Both the position numbers and the translations under genes were made by a program. The notes beneath the pieces are model-generated. The model worked only from the letters and a program-made list of their open reading frames with translations, was not told the DNA's origin and did not search any database. Below, piece after piece: positions 1 to 8,996 of a stretch of DNA of 43,188 nucleotides (position 1 is the stretch's first letter; each line of letters opens with the position of its first letter). Origin of the DNA: Sphingomonas sp. PAMC 26605 (GTDB lineage Bacteria; Pseudomonadota; Alphaproteobacteria; Sphingomonadales; Sphingomonadaceae); NCBI RefSeq assembly GCF_000241485.1, contig NZ_JH584241.1, forward strand, positions 2,827,210 through 2,870,397. Direction: 5' to 3'.

Positions 1-3
1 TTT

Positions 4-114
4 CTCCCCTCCCGCTTGCGGGAGGGGTTGGGGGTGGGCGCCCGACCTCCGCGCGCGGAACGCCTGTGGATAGCGCGAGCCCACCCCTAGCCCCTCCCGC
101 AAGCGGGAGGGGGA
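4..114. repeat. Inverted pair of REP-like GC hairpins
   Basis: Two copies of a 34-base unit lie in inverted orientation at 6-39 and 79-112; I count 32 of 34 positions matching after reverse complementing. Each unit contains its own palindrome with 10-bp arms and a 2-base loop (6-15/18-27 and 91-100/103-112), so the element can fold as two small hairpins or one long one. It lies just downstream of the ilvB stop codon, in the gap towards whatever follows outside the window. Repeats of this kind (GC-rich palindrome followed by a G-rich run) are common between genes in sphingomonad genomes; that is recollection, not a search result. No further copy was noticed in this window. Confidence 0.8.
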
Positions 115-131
115 TGACGTCAGCTTGCCCA

Positions 132-1877
132 TCACACCAGCGCCTTCGCTTCGTCGTCCATCTCGCCCGAGACTTCGCTCGCCTGGAGCAACATCTCGGT
201 ATGCGCGGCGCCGCTCGGGATCATCGGGAAGCAGTTGGCGAGCTTGGCGACGCGGCAGTCGATGATCACCGGCCCGTCATGATCGAGCATCGCGGCGATC
301 CCGTCGTCGAGCTGGCCGAGGCCCTCGATGCGGATGCCCTTCCAGCCATAGGCCTCGCCGAGCTTGACGAAGTCGGGCAGGGAATCGCTGTAACTCTCGG
401 AATAGCGGCTCGAATAGGTGAGCTCCTGCCACTGGCGGACCATGCCCATATATTCGTTGTTGAGGATGAAGATCTTGACCGGCAGCCGGTATTGGCTTGC
501 CGTCGCCAGTTCCTGGATGTTCATCTGGATTGAGGCTTCGCCCGCGATGTCGATGACCAGCGCCTTGGGATTGCCGAGCTGCGCGCCGATCGCGGCGGGC
601 AGGCCATAGCCCATCGTGCCGAGGCCGCCGCTGGTCAGCCATTTGTTGGGCGCGTCGAAGCCGAAATGCTGCGCCGCCCACATCTGGTGCTGGCCGACCT
701 CGGTGGTAATGATCGGCGCACGCTTGTGCGTCGCCTCCCACAGCGCGCGGATCGCACGCTGTGGCATGATGTCGGCGTCGGTCTCGGGAAAGCCGAGGCT
801 GTCGAGCGCGCGCCAGCCCGCGATCATCCGCCACCATTCGGCGAGATCGGGCTTGGGATGGCGCCGCGCCTTGAACACGCGGACCATGTCCTCGAGCGCA
901 TGGCCGACGTCTGCGACGATCGCGAGGTCGACACGGACGTTCTTGTTGATCGACGAACGATCGATATCGATGTGGATCTTTCGGCTGAACGGGCTGAACG
1001 CGTCGAGCCGCCCGGTCACGCGGTCATCGAAGCGCGCGCCGAGGCAGACGATCAGGTCGGCCTTGTTCATCGCCAGATTGGCTTCGTAAGTGCCGTGCAT
1101 GCCGAGCATGCCGAGCCACTGTTCGCCGCTCGCCGGATAGGCACCGAGGCCCATCAGCGTCGAGGTGACCGGCGCGCCGCTGATCCGCGCGAGTTCGCGC
1201 AGCAACTGGCTCGCCGCCGGCCCTGCGTTGATGATGCCACCGCCGGTATAAAGGATCGGACGTTCCGCGGCCGCGAGCATGTCGACTGCTTGCTCGATCG
1301 CGGTCTGGTCCGCCTTGATCTGGGGACGATAGGTCTTGTGGCGGATCGGCCCGGGCTTGGTGTAGCGCGCGGTCGCGACCTGCACGTCCTTGGGGATGTC
1401 GATCACCACTGGGCCGGGGCGGCCCGAGGTGGCGATGTAGAACGCCTCGTGGATCGTGTCGCCGAGCCTGGCCGGATCCTTCACCAGGTAATTATGCTTC
1501 GAACAGTGGCGCGTGATGCCCACCGTATCGGCTTCCTGGAACGCATCGGTACCGATCAGCGCGGTCGGCACCTGCCCGGTGATCACCACCATCGGGATCG
1601 AGTCCATCAGTGCGTCGGTGATGCCGGTGACGGCGTTGGTCGCGCCCGGGCCCGAAGTGACGAGCACCACGCCGGGCTTGCCGGTCGAGCGGGCATAGCC
1701 TTCGGCGGCATGCGTCGCGGCCTGTTCGTGGCGTACGAGGATGTGCTTGATCTTCCCCGAGCGGAACAGCGCGTCGTAGATCGGCAGGACGGCGCCCCCC
1801 GGATAGCCGAAGACGACCTCCACGCCGAGATCGCACAGCGCCTCGATCAGGATGTCTGCTCCGCTCTTCTCAGTCAC
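132..1877 (-). CDS. ilvB: Acetolactate synthase large (catalytic) subunit
   Basis: ThDP-, FAD- and Mg-dependent acetohydroxyacid synthase, the first common step of valine, leucine and isoleucine synthesis in the cytoplasm. The 581-residue length is normal for the family. Visible landmarks are GYPGGAVLP at 24-32, the RHEQAA segment with the catalytic Glu at 51, GPGATNAVTGI near 77-87, and a ThDP-binding stretch with GEAS followed about 26 residues later by LNN. The GEAS form replaces the more usual GDGS/GDAS; I believe such variants occur in alphaproteobacterial enzymes. The start is GTG at 1877, with a GGGAG ribosome-binding site about 7 bases upstream. The regulatory subunit ilvN is not in the window and would be expected beyond the left edge, past the hairpin repeat. 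miaA lies 79 bp upstream on the same strand. Confidence 0.96.
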   Translation of the reverse strand: MTEKSGADILIEALCDLGVEVVFGYPGGAVLPIYDALFRSGKIKHILVRHEQAATHAAEGYARSTGKPGVVLVTSGPGATNAVTGITDALMDSIPMVVITGQVPTALIGTDAFQEADTVGITRHCSKHNYLVKDPARLGDTIHEAFYIATSGRPGPVVIDIPKDVQVATARYTKPGPIRHKTYRPQIKADQTAIEQAVDMLAAAERPILYTGGGIINAGPAASQLLRELARISGAPVTSTLMGLGAYPASGEQWLGMLGMHGTYEANLAMNKADLIVCLGARFDDRVTGRLDAFSPFSRKIHIDIDRSSINKNVRVDLAIVADVGHALEDMVRVFKARRHPKPDLAEWWRMIAGWRALDSLGFPETDADIMPQRAIRALWEATHKRAPIITTEVGQHQMWAAQHFGFDAPNKWLTSGGLGTMGYGLPAAIGAQLGNPKALVIDIAGEASIQMNIQELATASQYRLPVKIFILNNEYMGMVRQWQELTYSSRYSESYSDSLPDFVKLGEAYGWKGIRIEGLGQLDDGIAAMLDHDGPVIIDCRVAKLANCFPMIPSGAAHTEMLLQASEVSGEMDDEAKALV

Positions 1878-1956
1878 GTCTCGTCTCCCGTCGCGCTACC
1901 GGTTTTAGCAGCGTTGGAGCGGCGCTGCTAGAGTAACGAAATATGCGTGTCAACGG

Positions 1957-2886
1957 CTATCCGCGCAACAATATGTCGAATTGCTCGATGCGTTCGCTTG
2001 CTTCCATGGCATGCGAGCGCTTCCAGCTCGGCGGGGGCTGATTCCGGAACCAGGTGTATTGGCGCTTGGCATATTGCCGGGTGGCCAGGGCCACTTGCTC
2101 GAGCGCTTGCGCCTGCGAAATGTCTCCGCGAAGCGCCGCCGCCAGCTCGGCAACCCCGATCGCACGACGGACGGGGGCATCCGCCGCGATCTCGCCCCGA
2201 TCGAGCAAAGCGCGGACTTCGTCGGGCGCACCGCCGGCGAGCATCGCCGCGGCGCGACTGTCGCAGCGCGCCATCAACCAGTCGCGATCGGGCAGCAGCA
2301 CGAGCGCGGCGAGGCGGATGCGCTCGGCGATCCCGCCGCTGCGCTCGCTTTGCCATTCCGCGAGCGTCCGGCCGGTCGAGCGGACCACTTCGAGCGCGCG
2401 AGCCACGCGCGTCGTGTCGGCGGGAGCGAGCCGGGCGGCGGCGGCTGGGTCGAGCGGCGCGAGTGCGGCATGCGCCGCGGCGACGGGGAGCGCGCGGACT
2501 TCGGCGCGGACGGCCGGGTCGATCTCGGGCACTGGCGCGATCCCATCGAGCAGCGTGCGCAGATACAGGCCCGTTCCGCCGACCAGCACGGGTAGCTTGC
2601 CATCCGCGTGCGCCGCGTCGATCGCGGCGCGCGCCTCCTCGGCCCAGCGCGCGGCCGAATAGCTCTCCGCGCCGTCGACATGGCCGAACAGCCGGTGCCG
2701 TACGCGGGCTTCGTCCTCGGGCGTCGGGCGTGCGCTGAGAATCCGGAGGTCGCGATAGACCTGCGCCGAATCGGCGTTGATCACCACGCCGTCATGGCGT
2801 TCGGCGACTGTGATACCGAGTGCGGACTTGCCGCTCGCGGTCGGCCCTGCGATGAGCGCGACCTGCGGGAGATTCAGAGTGTTCAT
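1957..2886 (-). CDS. miaA: tRNA dimethylallyltransferase
   Basis: Transfers a dimethylallyl group from DMAPP to N6 of A37 in tRNAs that read codons starting with U. The product is 309 residues, normal for MiaA. It has a P-loop (GPTASGKSA) within the first 20 residues, followed by the DSAQVYRDL segment that contacts the substrate and, later, [13 protein letters not shown]; the C-terminal part contains [12 protein letters not shown], typical of the tRNA-binding end. The frame stays open to 3147, but ATG at 2886 has a good AAGGTGG ribosome-binding site and places the P-loop at the usual distance from the N-terminus. This start overlaps the serB start by 8 bp on the opposite strand. ilvB follows downstream on the same strand and may be co-transcribed. 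Confidence 0.95.
   Translation of the reverse strand: MNTLNLPQVALIAGPTASGKSALGITVAERHDGVVINADSAQVYRDLRILSARPTPEDEARVRHRLFGHVDGAESYSAARWAEEARAAIDAAHADGKLPVLVGGTGLYLRTLLDGIAPVPEIDPAVRAEVRALPVAAAHAALAPLDPAAAARLAPADTTRVARALEVVRSTGRTLAEWQSERSGGIAERIRLAALVLLPDRDWLMARCDSRAAAMLAGGAPDEVRALLDRGEIAADAPVRRAIGVAELAAALRGDISQAQALEQVALATRQYAKRQYTWFRNQPPPSWKRSHAMEASERIEQFDILLRG
2867..2871 (+). promoter_or_regulatory. Ribosome-binding site that fixes the serB GTG start
   Basis: GGGAG is followed by 7 bases and then GTG at 2879. It decides the serB start in favour of GTG over the longer frame opening at 2777 or the TTG at 2894. It lies inside the 5' end of miaA on the other strand. Confidence 0.7.
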
Positions 2887-3760
2887 TGCCACCTTGATAG
2901 CATCGGAAACGCTTAGCGCAGGCGATCTTTCTGCCGCGATTGATCGGATCGCCGCGGCGGGGTGTGCGCCGGCGACGTCGGCATGGATCGAGCCCGAGAA
3001 AGCGGTCGATATCCTGTTCGGGGTGTCGCCCGACGCGGCGCGCAAGGCGCTCGAGGGCGTGTTCGACGGCGTCGACGTAGTCGTGCAGGCGGTCGAGGGG
3101 CGCGAGAAGAAGCTGCTCGTCGCCGACATGGATTCAACCATGATCACCGTCGAATGTATCGACGAGCTCGCCGATTATGCCGGGATCAAGCCGCAGATCG
3201 CGGCGATCACCGAGGCCGCGATGCGCGGCGAGCTCGATTTCGAAGGCGCGCTCGATGCGCGCGTCGCCTTGCTCAAAGGGCTCGACGAGGCGTTGATCGA
3301 GCGCTGCCTCGCCGAGCGCGTGACGATCATGCCGGGGGCAGTGGCCCTGGTGCAAACGATGCGCGCGCGCGGCGCGACCGCGATCCTCGTGTCGGGCGGC
3401 TTCACGCGTTTTGCCGATCCGGTCGCCGAGCGGATCGGCTTCCACCGCGCGATCGCCAACCGGCTCGAGCTGGGCGAGGGTGTGCTGACGGGGACGGTCG
3501 CCAAACCGATCGTCGGGTCGGACACCAAGCTGCAGACGCTGCTGGCGGCGCGCGCCGAACTCGGCCTGTTGCCCGAGCAGACGCTTGCGGTCGGCGATGG
3601 CGCCAACGATCTGGCGATGGTGCAGGCGGCCGGGCTGGGCGTTGCCTATCACGCCAAGCCGATCGTCGCCGCGGCGGCGGCGGCGCGGATCGACCATGGA
3701 GATTTGTCCGCGCTGCTCTACGCGCAGGGGATTGCACGCAACGATTGGGTGATGGCCTAG
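2879..3760 (+). CDS. serB: Phosphoserine phosphatase
   Basis: HAD-superfamily phosphatase that releases phosphate from O-phosphoserine, the last step of serine synthesis. With the GTG start the protein is 293 residues. The nucleophile motif DMDST has Asp 83 (nucleophile) and Asp 85 (acid/base); the SGGFT motif supplies the phosphate-binding Ser, a conserved Lys follows at KLQTLL, and [10 protein letters not shown] near 239-248 carries the Mg-binding acids. About 80 residues precede the catalytic domain, as in other SerB proteins with an N-terminal regulatory region. The GTG start is supported by GGGAG 7 bases upstream. It is transcribed away from miaA, and the two 5' ends overlap at 2879-2886. 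Confidence 0.95.
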   Translation: MFIATLIASETLSAGDLSAAIDRIAAAGCAPATSAWIEPEKAVDILFGVSPDAARKALEGVFDGVDVVVQAVEGREKKLLVADMDSTMITVECIDELADYAGIKPQIAAITEAAMRGELDFEGALDARVALLKGLDEALIERCLAERVTIMPGAVALVQTMRARGATAILVSGGFTRFADPVAERIGFHRAIANRLELGEGVLTGTVAKPIVGSDTKLQTLLAARAELGLLPEQTLAVGDGANDLAMVQAAGLGVAYHAKPIVAAAAAARIDHGDLSALLYAQGIARNDWVMA

Positions 3761-3832
3761 CACCGCAGAGGCGTGCGTTTCTTGGCGCGATCGGAGCCCG
3801 GTCCTTCGATCCTCAGCGTGCTGGTCGGCCCG

Positions 3833-4870
3833 TCACGGCGCGACCGGCACGCAGGGCTTGACCGCCCCGCACGCCGTCAATGCCGCGCCCTTCGAGGCGA
3901 ACGGCCCGACCAGTACGCGCGTCATCGCGCCGCTCTTGACGTATTGCACCTCGGCGCCGGCGAAGCGGTGCGCGACTTGCTCCCACAGCTTGCGGGCGTT
4001 GGCGGGATCGCCGAACGACCCGAGCTGGACCTTCCAGCCGCCGCGGCTGGTCGCGATCGACGTCGGAGCGGGCGCGCGGGCCGAGCGCGCAGGCGCTGCG
4101 GGTTCGGGCGCGACAGGGGCGGACGCCACGGGGGCGGGCGGCCGAACGCGGGCTGGCTTGGCCCGCGTCGGCTGCCGTTCGGGCGCGAGCGCGAGCACTT
4201 CGGGCTTGCGCGGTGCGGACGGGTCGTAATCGGACGGCGGCACGTCGGTGCCGCGGATACCCGCGCTGCGCGGCTTGCCCGCGATCTCTGGCGGGAGTTC
4301 GGGGCGCTGCGCCTCGGCCTCGTAGCGGCGCGCGAGCTCGAGCCCCTGCTGGCGCTGGTCGGTCGGAATCGCCTTGTCCATCTGCGCCTGCACCTCGGAG
4401 GCGCGCGGGGTGTTGGCGGCGGCGGCGCGGACGATCCAGGCATACGCGCGCGGCCAGTCCTTCGCCCCGCCATCGCCGTTGAACAGCATCGTGCCATAGA
4501 CAAGTTGCGCACGCGGTTCACCGCGATGCGCCGCTTTCTCGAGCCACGGCGCGGCTTCGCTCGGCTTGTGCTGATCGAACAGGACCAGGCCGTATTTCGC
4601 CTGCGCGGCGACATGGCCCTGCAGCGCCGCCTTGCGGAACCAGCTTTCGGCGACGGGAATGTCGACCGGCACGCCACGCCCAAGCGTATAGGCCTGCGCC
4701 AGGTTGAACTGCGCATCGGCGTCGCCGGCATTCGCTGCGGGGCGCCATTCGGCGACCGCCTTCTTATAGTCGCCGCGGCCCCAGGCATCGACCCCGTCGC
4801 GTACGTCCGCCATCGCGGGCGCGATCGCCAGCATCGTTCCTGCCAGCGCCATCCATACTCGCTTGCGCAT
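3833..4870 (-). CDS. Exported Sel1-repeat and SPOR-domain protein
   Basis: 345 residues with a clear Sec signal peptide (basic MRKR, hydrophobic core, cleavage near AMA-DV at about 21-22). Residues about 25-150 contain Sel1/TPR-like helical repeats with the pattern AxxxLGxxYxxGxGVxxDxxxAxxWFRKAAxQG. A proline/alanine-rich linker (about 195-265) leads to a C-terminal SPOR domain (about 270-340) with the WKVQLGSF opening strand. SPOR domains bind septal peptidoglycan lacking stem peptides, so a periplasmic role at the division site is likely but is inference. It converges with serB (72-bp gap). A second TPR plus SPOR protein is encoded nearby at 6341-7738, so the two may act together. Confidence 0.85.
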   Translation of the reverse strand: MRKRVWMALAGTMLAIAPAMADVRDGVDAWGRGDYKKAVAEWRPAANAGDADAQFNLAQAYTLGRGVPVDIPVAESWFRKAALQGHVAAQAKYGLVLFDQHKPSEAAPWLEKAAHRGEPRAQLVYGTMLFNGDGGAKDWPRAYAWIVRAAAANTPRASEVQAQMDKAIPTDQRQQGLELARRYEAEAQRPELPPEIAGKPRSAGIRGTDVPPSDYDPSAPRKPEVLALAPERQPTRAKPARVRPPAPVASAPVAPEPAAPARSARAPAPTSIATSRGGWKVQLGSFGDPANARKLWEQVAHRFAGAEVQYVKSGAMTRVLVGPFASKGAALTACGAVKPCVPVAP

Positions 4871-5044
4871 GCTCTTCGTCCCGTCCCGTCCGACCGTATC
4901 GCCTGACCATGCCGACTAGCGCCGGTTTGGCAAAGATTTCGTTAGCCATTCTCCCTGGCACACCCATACGCGCCGTCGCGTTAACCCTTCCTTGACCGAT
5001 CCTATGGCAATCGGTTGCCTCGATTAAAGGGGCGAAAGGGGCTC

Positions 5045-5764
5045 ATGCGCGTTCTTGCGATGGCATCTCAGAAGGGCGGATCGGGCAAGACAACCTTGTC
5101 CGGCCATCTGGCAGTACAGGCGCAGCTTGCCGGGGCAGGGCCCGTCGTGCTGATCGACATCGATCCGCAAGGTTCGCTGTCGGATTGGTGGAACGAGCGG
5201 CAGAGCGAGTTTCCCGCCTTCGCCCAGACCACCGTCGCGCGGCTCGCCGCCGATCTCGAGATCCTGCGCCAGCAGGGCTTCAAGCTCGCGATGATCGATA
5301 CGCCCCCCGCCATCACCATGGCGATCCAGAGCGTCATCGCCGTCGCCGAGCTGATCGTCATCCCGACCCGCCCGAGCCCGCACGATCTGCGCGCGGTCGG
5401 CGCGACGGTCGATCTGTGCGAGCGCGCGGGCAAGCCACTGCTGTTCGTCGTCAACGGGGCCACTCCGAAAGCACGGATCACCTCGGAAGCCGCGGTCGCG
5501 CTGTCGCAGCACGGCACGGTCGCGCCGATCACGATCCACCACCGCACCGATTTCGCCGCATCGATGATCGACGGGCGCACGGTGATGGAGGTCGATCCCA
5601 AGGGCCGCTCGGCGCAGGAAGTGCGCGACCTGTGGAGCTATATCTCGGACCGGCTCGAGAAGAATTTCCGCCGCACGGTGTTCGCGACCCCGACCTCGGT
5701 CAACGGCTTCGGCGCGCCGCGCCCCGCCGCGGGTGGTGGCTTCGGCCGCCGCGTGGTGAGCTGA
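5045..5764 (+). CDS. ParA/MinD-family ATPase (orphan)
   Basis: 239-residue deviant Walker A ATPase. Walker A is KGGSGKTT at 10-17, DIDPQGS is at 38-44, and a Walker B-like IDTPP follows near 85-90. This family forms nucleoid- or membrane-bound dimers that position DNA, chemoreceptors or other cargo. The frame opens at 5015, but ATG 5045 is preferred because it places Walker A at residue 10 and has a GGGG-type ribosome-binding site just upstream. The protein is smaller than chromosomal ParA proteins with an N-terminal helix-turn-helix and has no parB next to it. The next gene starts 1 bp after the stop and encodes a ribbon-helix-helix protein, which recalls plasmid ParF/ParG pairs; cargo unknown. 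Confidence 0.87.
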   Translation: MRVLAMASQKGGSGKTTLSGHLAVQAQLAGAGPVVLIDIDPQGSLSDWWNERQSEFPAFAQTTVARLAADLEILRQQGFKLAMIDTPPAITMAIQSVIAVAELIVIPTRPSPHDLRAVGATVDLCERAGKPLLFVVNGATPKARITSEAAVALSQHGTVAPITIHHRTDFAASMIDGRTVMEVDPKGRSAQEVRDLWSYISDRLEKNFRRTVFATPTSVNGFGAPRPAAGGGFGRRVVS

Positions 5765-5765
5765 A

Positions 5766-6320
5766 ATGAGCATGTTCGGAAACCCCAAGCCGACTGCCTC
5801 GCTCTCCTCGACGCTGCTCGCGCGCAAGGGCATGGCGAAACCCGCGATGCGGCCGCAGGGCTTCGGTGGGTTCGGTGCCATCCCGGGCGCGCACGACGAT
5901 CTCGGCTGGAACGACATGGGCGGCGACCTGCCGCCGGCCGCGCCGGTGCCGCCGGTGCTGGTCCAGCGCGAAGTGCTGCGCGAGGAATACGCGCAGCACT
6001 TCGCTGCGGCTGAGCCAATCGTCGAACCCTCGCCCGTCGCGGCCGCGCCCGAGCCGACGCGTGTCGCGATCAAGCCGGTTTCGGTCGCGACCGCGACGCG
6101 GATCGGCCGCGAGACGAGCAAGAAGCATAACAAGGCGCGCCCGAAATCGGCGTTCACGCTGCGGCTCGACGAGGAGCGGCATCTGCGCCTGCGGCTCGCC
6201 AGCGCGCTGCACAATGCCTCGGCCCAGTCGCTGGTGACCGAAGCACTCGACCAATTCCTGCAAACGCTGCCCGAAGTCGACGATCTGGTGCGCCAGTTGC
6301 CGACGCGGACGAAACGCTAG
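5766..6320 (+). CDS. Ribbon-helix-helix-like partner of the ParA ATPase
   Basis: 184-residue protein with two parts. Residues 1-125 are rich in Pro, Ala and Gly and probably disordered. Residues about 127-166 (starting KSAFTLRLDEERH) fit a ribbon-helix-helix fold: a short strand with alternating hydrophobics, then two helices ending TEALDQFLQ. RHH proteins are usually DNA-binding dimers. The gene follows the ATPase stop by one base, so translation is probably coupled, and a SPOR/TPR gene follows 20 bp downstream. By analogy with ParG it could be a DNA-binding adaptor that stimulates the ATPase through its flexible N-terminus. The function itself is unproven, and I do not recognise a named family. 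Confidence 0.72.
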   Translation: MSMFGNPKPTASLSSTLLARKGMAKPAMRPQGFGGFGAIPGAHDDLGWNDMGGDLPPAAPVPPVLVQREVLREEYAQHFAAAEPIVEPSPVAAAPEPTRVAIKPVSVATATRIGRETSKKHNKARPKSAFTLRLDEERHLRLRLASALHNASAQSLVTEALDQFLQTLPEVDDLVRQLPTRTKR

Positions 6321-6340
6321 ACCCCGAGGAGGGCGTTACG

Positions 6341-7738
6341 ATGAAGACCCGGTCCGCCATCACCTTCGGCCCGCTCACGCTGGGGCTCTCGATCCTGATC
6401 CTCGGCGCCACGGTCGGCGCCGGCGCAGTATCGACGATCGCCGCCGCGAGCGCGCGCGAACAGTCGCGCGCCGAGAAGGAAGCGCGCAGCGAAGCCGCAT
6501 CCGCGCAGCAGGCGCTGCGCGCCGGCCGCTTCGCCGAGGCGATCGGCCATGCGGAGCGCGCCGTCGGCGACCAGCCCGACGCCGCCGAATATCGCATGAT
6601 CCTCGGACAGAGCTATCTCAAGGCCGGGCGCTTCGCCTCGGCGCGCGACGCCTTTGCCGACACGCTCACGCTCGCACAGGGCAATGGCAAGGCAGCGCTC
6701 AACCTCGCGCTCGCGCAGATCGCCACCGGCGACTGGGCCGGCGCGCGCAAGACGCTCGACGCCAATGCGGCGGTCATTCCGGTCAGCGATCGTGGCCTCG
6801 CGACGGCCCTCGCAGGGGATCCGGCGAGCGCGGTCGAAATGCTCGGCGCCGCGGTGCGCGCGCCCGAAGCCGATGCCAAGGTTCGCCAGAATTACGCGCT
6901 CAGCCTGGCGCTCGCCGGGCGCTGGCGCGAGGCGCAGGCGGTGGTGGCGATGGACGTCGCGCCGGCCGATGTCGCGCGCCGTATCCTCGATTGGTCGACC
7001 TTCTCGCGGCCGACCTCGGCTTCGGACCAGGTCGCGACCCTGCTCGGCGTCAAGCCGGCGGTCGACCCCGGCCTGCCGGCCGCGCTGGCGCTCAACGGCG
7101 CGTCGCGCGGCGGTACGACTGCGCTGGCGCAGGCCCAGGCGCCGATCGACAACTATATGCCCGGGCAGGCCACCCCTGACTCGGCAACCCCGGCACCCGT
7201 CGCCGTTGCCGACGCCACCGCGACTCCCGCACCGCCGACCGCGCCCTCGCAGCAGGTCGCGGCCGTCGGCCCGACGATCGCTGGCGTGGTGTTTGCCGAG
7301 CGCAAGGAAGTCGTCCAGCCGCTGCCCGTCGCCTACGCCAACAGCACGGCCAAGCGCCGCGGCGACGCTCCGCGCCTGACGGTCGCCAACATCGTTGCGG
7401 CGTCGCGCGTGGTGGCAACGTCTCCGGCGCCGCGCTCCATTACCCGCGGCAGCTTCTTCGTCCAGCTCGGCGCCTATGACACCGCCGGCGTCGCGCATGA
7501 TGCCTGGACTCGCGCCACGCGCAGCTATGCCGGTTTTGCGAGCCATACGCCGCAGGGCATGACCGTGTCGCGCGGCGGCAAGCAATTCTATCGCCTGTCG
7601 GTCGGCGGTTTCGCGCGCGCCGATGCGGTATCGCTGTGCCAGAGCTATCGCAGCCGCGGCGGCCGGTGCTTCGTCCGCGCCGGTGCGGGCGATCAGGTCG
7701 CGATGTGGGCGAAGGGACGCGAACTGGCGTCGCGCTGA
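6341..7738 (+). CDS. Exported TPR and SPOR-domain protein
   Basis: 465 residues. The N-terminus has a hydrophobic segment (about 10-35) that could be an uncleaved signal anchor or a signal peptide. Residues about 45-210 contain TPR-like helical hairpins (ALRAGRFAEAIGHAERAV, YLKAGRFASARDAFADTL and others). A long Ala/Pro/Thr-rich linker follows, and a SPOR domain occupies about 368-450 (SFFVQLGAYDT at its start, GGFARADAVSLC later). It is expected in the periplasm at septal peptidoglycan. It is the third gene of a tight plus-strand run with the ParA ATPase and RHH protein; this arrangement suggests a link between envelope or division-site assembly and the ATPase, but that is inference from neighbourhood only. 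Confidence 0.83.
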   Translation: MKTRSAITFGPLTLGLSILILGATVGAGAVSTIAAASAREQSRAEKEARSEAASAQQALRAGRFAEAIGHAERAVGDQPDAAEYRMILGQSYLKAGRFASARDAFADTLTLAQGNGKAALNLALAQIATGDWAGARKTLDANAAVIPVSDRGLATALAGDPASAVEMLGAAVRAPEADAKVRQNYALSLALAGRWREAQAVVAMDVAPADVARRILDWSTFSRPTSASDQVATLLGVKPAVDPGLPAALALNGASRGGTTALAQAQAPIDNYMPGQATPDSATPAPVAVADATATPAPPTAPSQQVAAVGPTIAGVVFAERKEVVQPLPVAYANSTAKRRGDAPRLTVANIVAASRVVATSPAPRSITRGSFFVQLGAYDTAGVAHDAWTRATRSYAGFASHTPQGMTVSRGGKQFYRLSVGGFARADAVSLCQSYRSRGGRCFVRAGAGDQVAMWAKGRELASR

Positions 7739-7760
7739 GCGCGCGTCGGGCGGGGGAGCG

Positions 7761-8996
7761 TCAGGCGGGGACGGGCAGGGCGGTGCCGCCCTTGAACAGC
7801 CGTAGCACCTTCCCCTGCACCGGCAGCCCGTCGAACGGCGTGTTGCCGGCCTTGGCGTGAAGTCGGTCGCCTTCGATCTGCCACGGCGCATCGGGGGCGA
7901 GCAGCAGCAGATCGGCAGGGGCGCCGACGCTCAGCGAGCCCGCGTCGACGCCAAGCACCTTCGCGGGATTGGCCGACAGCAGCGCGAACAGCCGCTGGAG
8001 CGACAGTGTCTCGTCGCGCACCAGCCCCAGGCCGAGCGCGAGCAACGTCTCGGCCCCCGCCATGCCCGATGCCGAATCGGCGAACGGCAGGCGCTTTTCC
8101 TCGGGGCCGCGCGGGTCATGCCCCGAGCACAGCACGTCGATCGTCCCATCGGCGAGTGCGGCAACCGCCGCCTGGCGGTCACTCTCGCTGCGCAACGGCG
8201 GCGAGAGGTGCGCGAAGGTGCGGAAATCGGTCATCGCGATATCCGACAGCAGCAGATGTGCGGGCGTGATCCCGCAGGTGACGTGCACACCGCGACGTTT
8301 TGCCGCGCGGACCAGTTCGAAACCGGCGGCGGTCGTGACCTGGCGGATATGGAGCATCGCGCCGGTTTCCTCGGTGAGCATCAGATCGCGCGCGATCGCG
8401 AGCGCCTCGGCGATCGCGGGTGCGGAGGGGAGGCCCATCCGCGTTGCGGTTTCGCCTGCGGTAGCGACTGCGCCCGCAGTAACGCCGCCGTCCTCGGCAT
8501 GGGTGATGACCGCCAGGCCGAGATCGCCGGCATAGGCCAGCACCTTGCGCATCACGCCCGAACCGGCGATCCACTGCCCCCCGGTGCCGACCGCACGTGC
8601 GCCGGCATCGCGGTTGATCGCCATTTCGGCGAGATCGGTCCCGGCAAGGCCCCGCGTTGCGGCCGCGATCGGATGGATCCACAATCCCGGCCGCCCGATC
8701 AGCGCCGCACGCTGGACGATGCCTGGGTCGTCGAGCACAGGCGATTGATCGGGCATCAGCCCGACGCGGACGATTCCGCCGGCATGAAACGCGGGCAGAT
8801 CGATCGCGAACACGCCGAGATCGACGATCGCCGGCGCGAGCGTCGCGCCCCCGCAGTCGATCGTCTCGGCATCGGAGGGAACGTCGATCAGCCCGGTCGC
8901 GACGATCCGGTCGCCCTCGACCAGCACGCCGCCCTGCGACACGCCCGCGACGGGGCAGATTAGGGTCGCGTTGAGCAAGGCGAGCATCCGGCTCAT
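7761..8996 (-). CDS. pyrC': Dihydroorotase-like subunit, probably catalytically dead
   Basis: 411-residue amidohydrolase-fold protein aligned over its length with type I dihydroorotases. The metal-binding residues of active enzymes are not kept. The DxHxH motif reads DLGVF at 59-63, so both His are lost. The His of the usual CHxST segment is Gln (HIRQVTT). TPHH reads TPAH, and TDHAPH reads SGHDPR. One ligand-like His (ITHAED) remains. Such inactive homologues (pyrC', pDHO) are known to be needed as a scaffold for aspartate transcarbamoylase in Pseudomonas and others, and the 4-base ATGA overlap with pyrB here fits the same role. A true dihydroorotase should be encoded elsewhere. The frame is open far upstream into pyrB, but ATG 8996 gives the family N-terminus. 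Confidence 0.88.
   Translation of the reverse strand: MSRMLALLNATLICPVAGVSQGGVLVEGDRIVATGLIDVPSDAETIDCGGATLAPAIVDLGVFAIDLPAFHAGGIVRVGLMPDQSPVLDDPGIVQRAALIGRPGLWIHPIAAATRGLAGTDLAEMAINRDAGARAVGTGGQWIAGSGVMRKVLAYAGDLGLAVITHAEDGGVTAGAVATAGETATRMGLPSAPAIAEALAIARDLMLTEETGAMLHIRQVTTAAGFELVRAAKRRGVHVTCGITPAHLLLSDIAMTDFRTFAHLSPPLRSESDRQAAVAALADGTIDVLCSGHDPRGPEEKRLPFADSASGMAGAETLLALGLGLVRDETLSLQRLFALLSANPAKVLGVDAGSLSVGAPADLLLLAPDAPWQIEGDRLHAKAGNTPFDGLPVQGKVLRLFKGGTALPVPA

Noticed and set aside
4871..5044. A sigma-70-type promoter before the ParA gene (TTGACC near 4992)
   Set aside because: No convincing -10 element lies at the right distance, so it is not reported as a feature.
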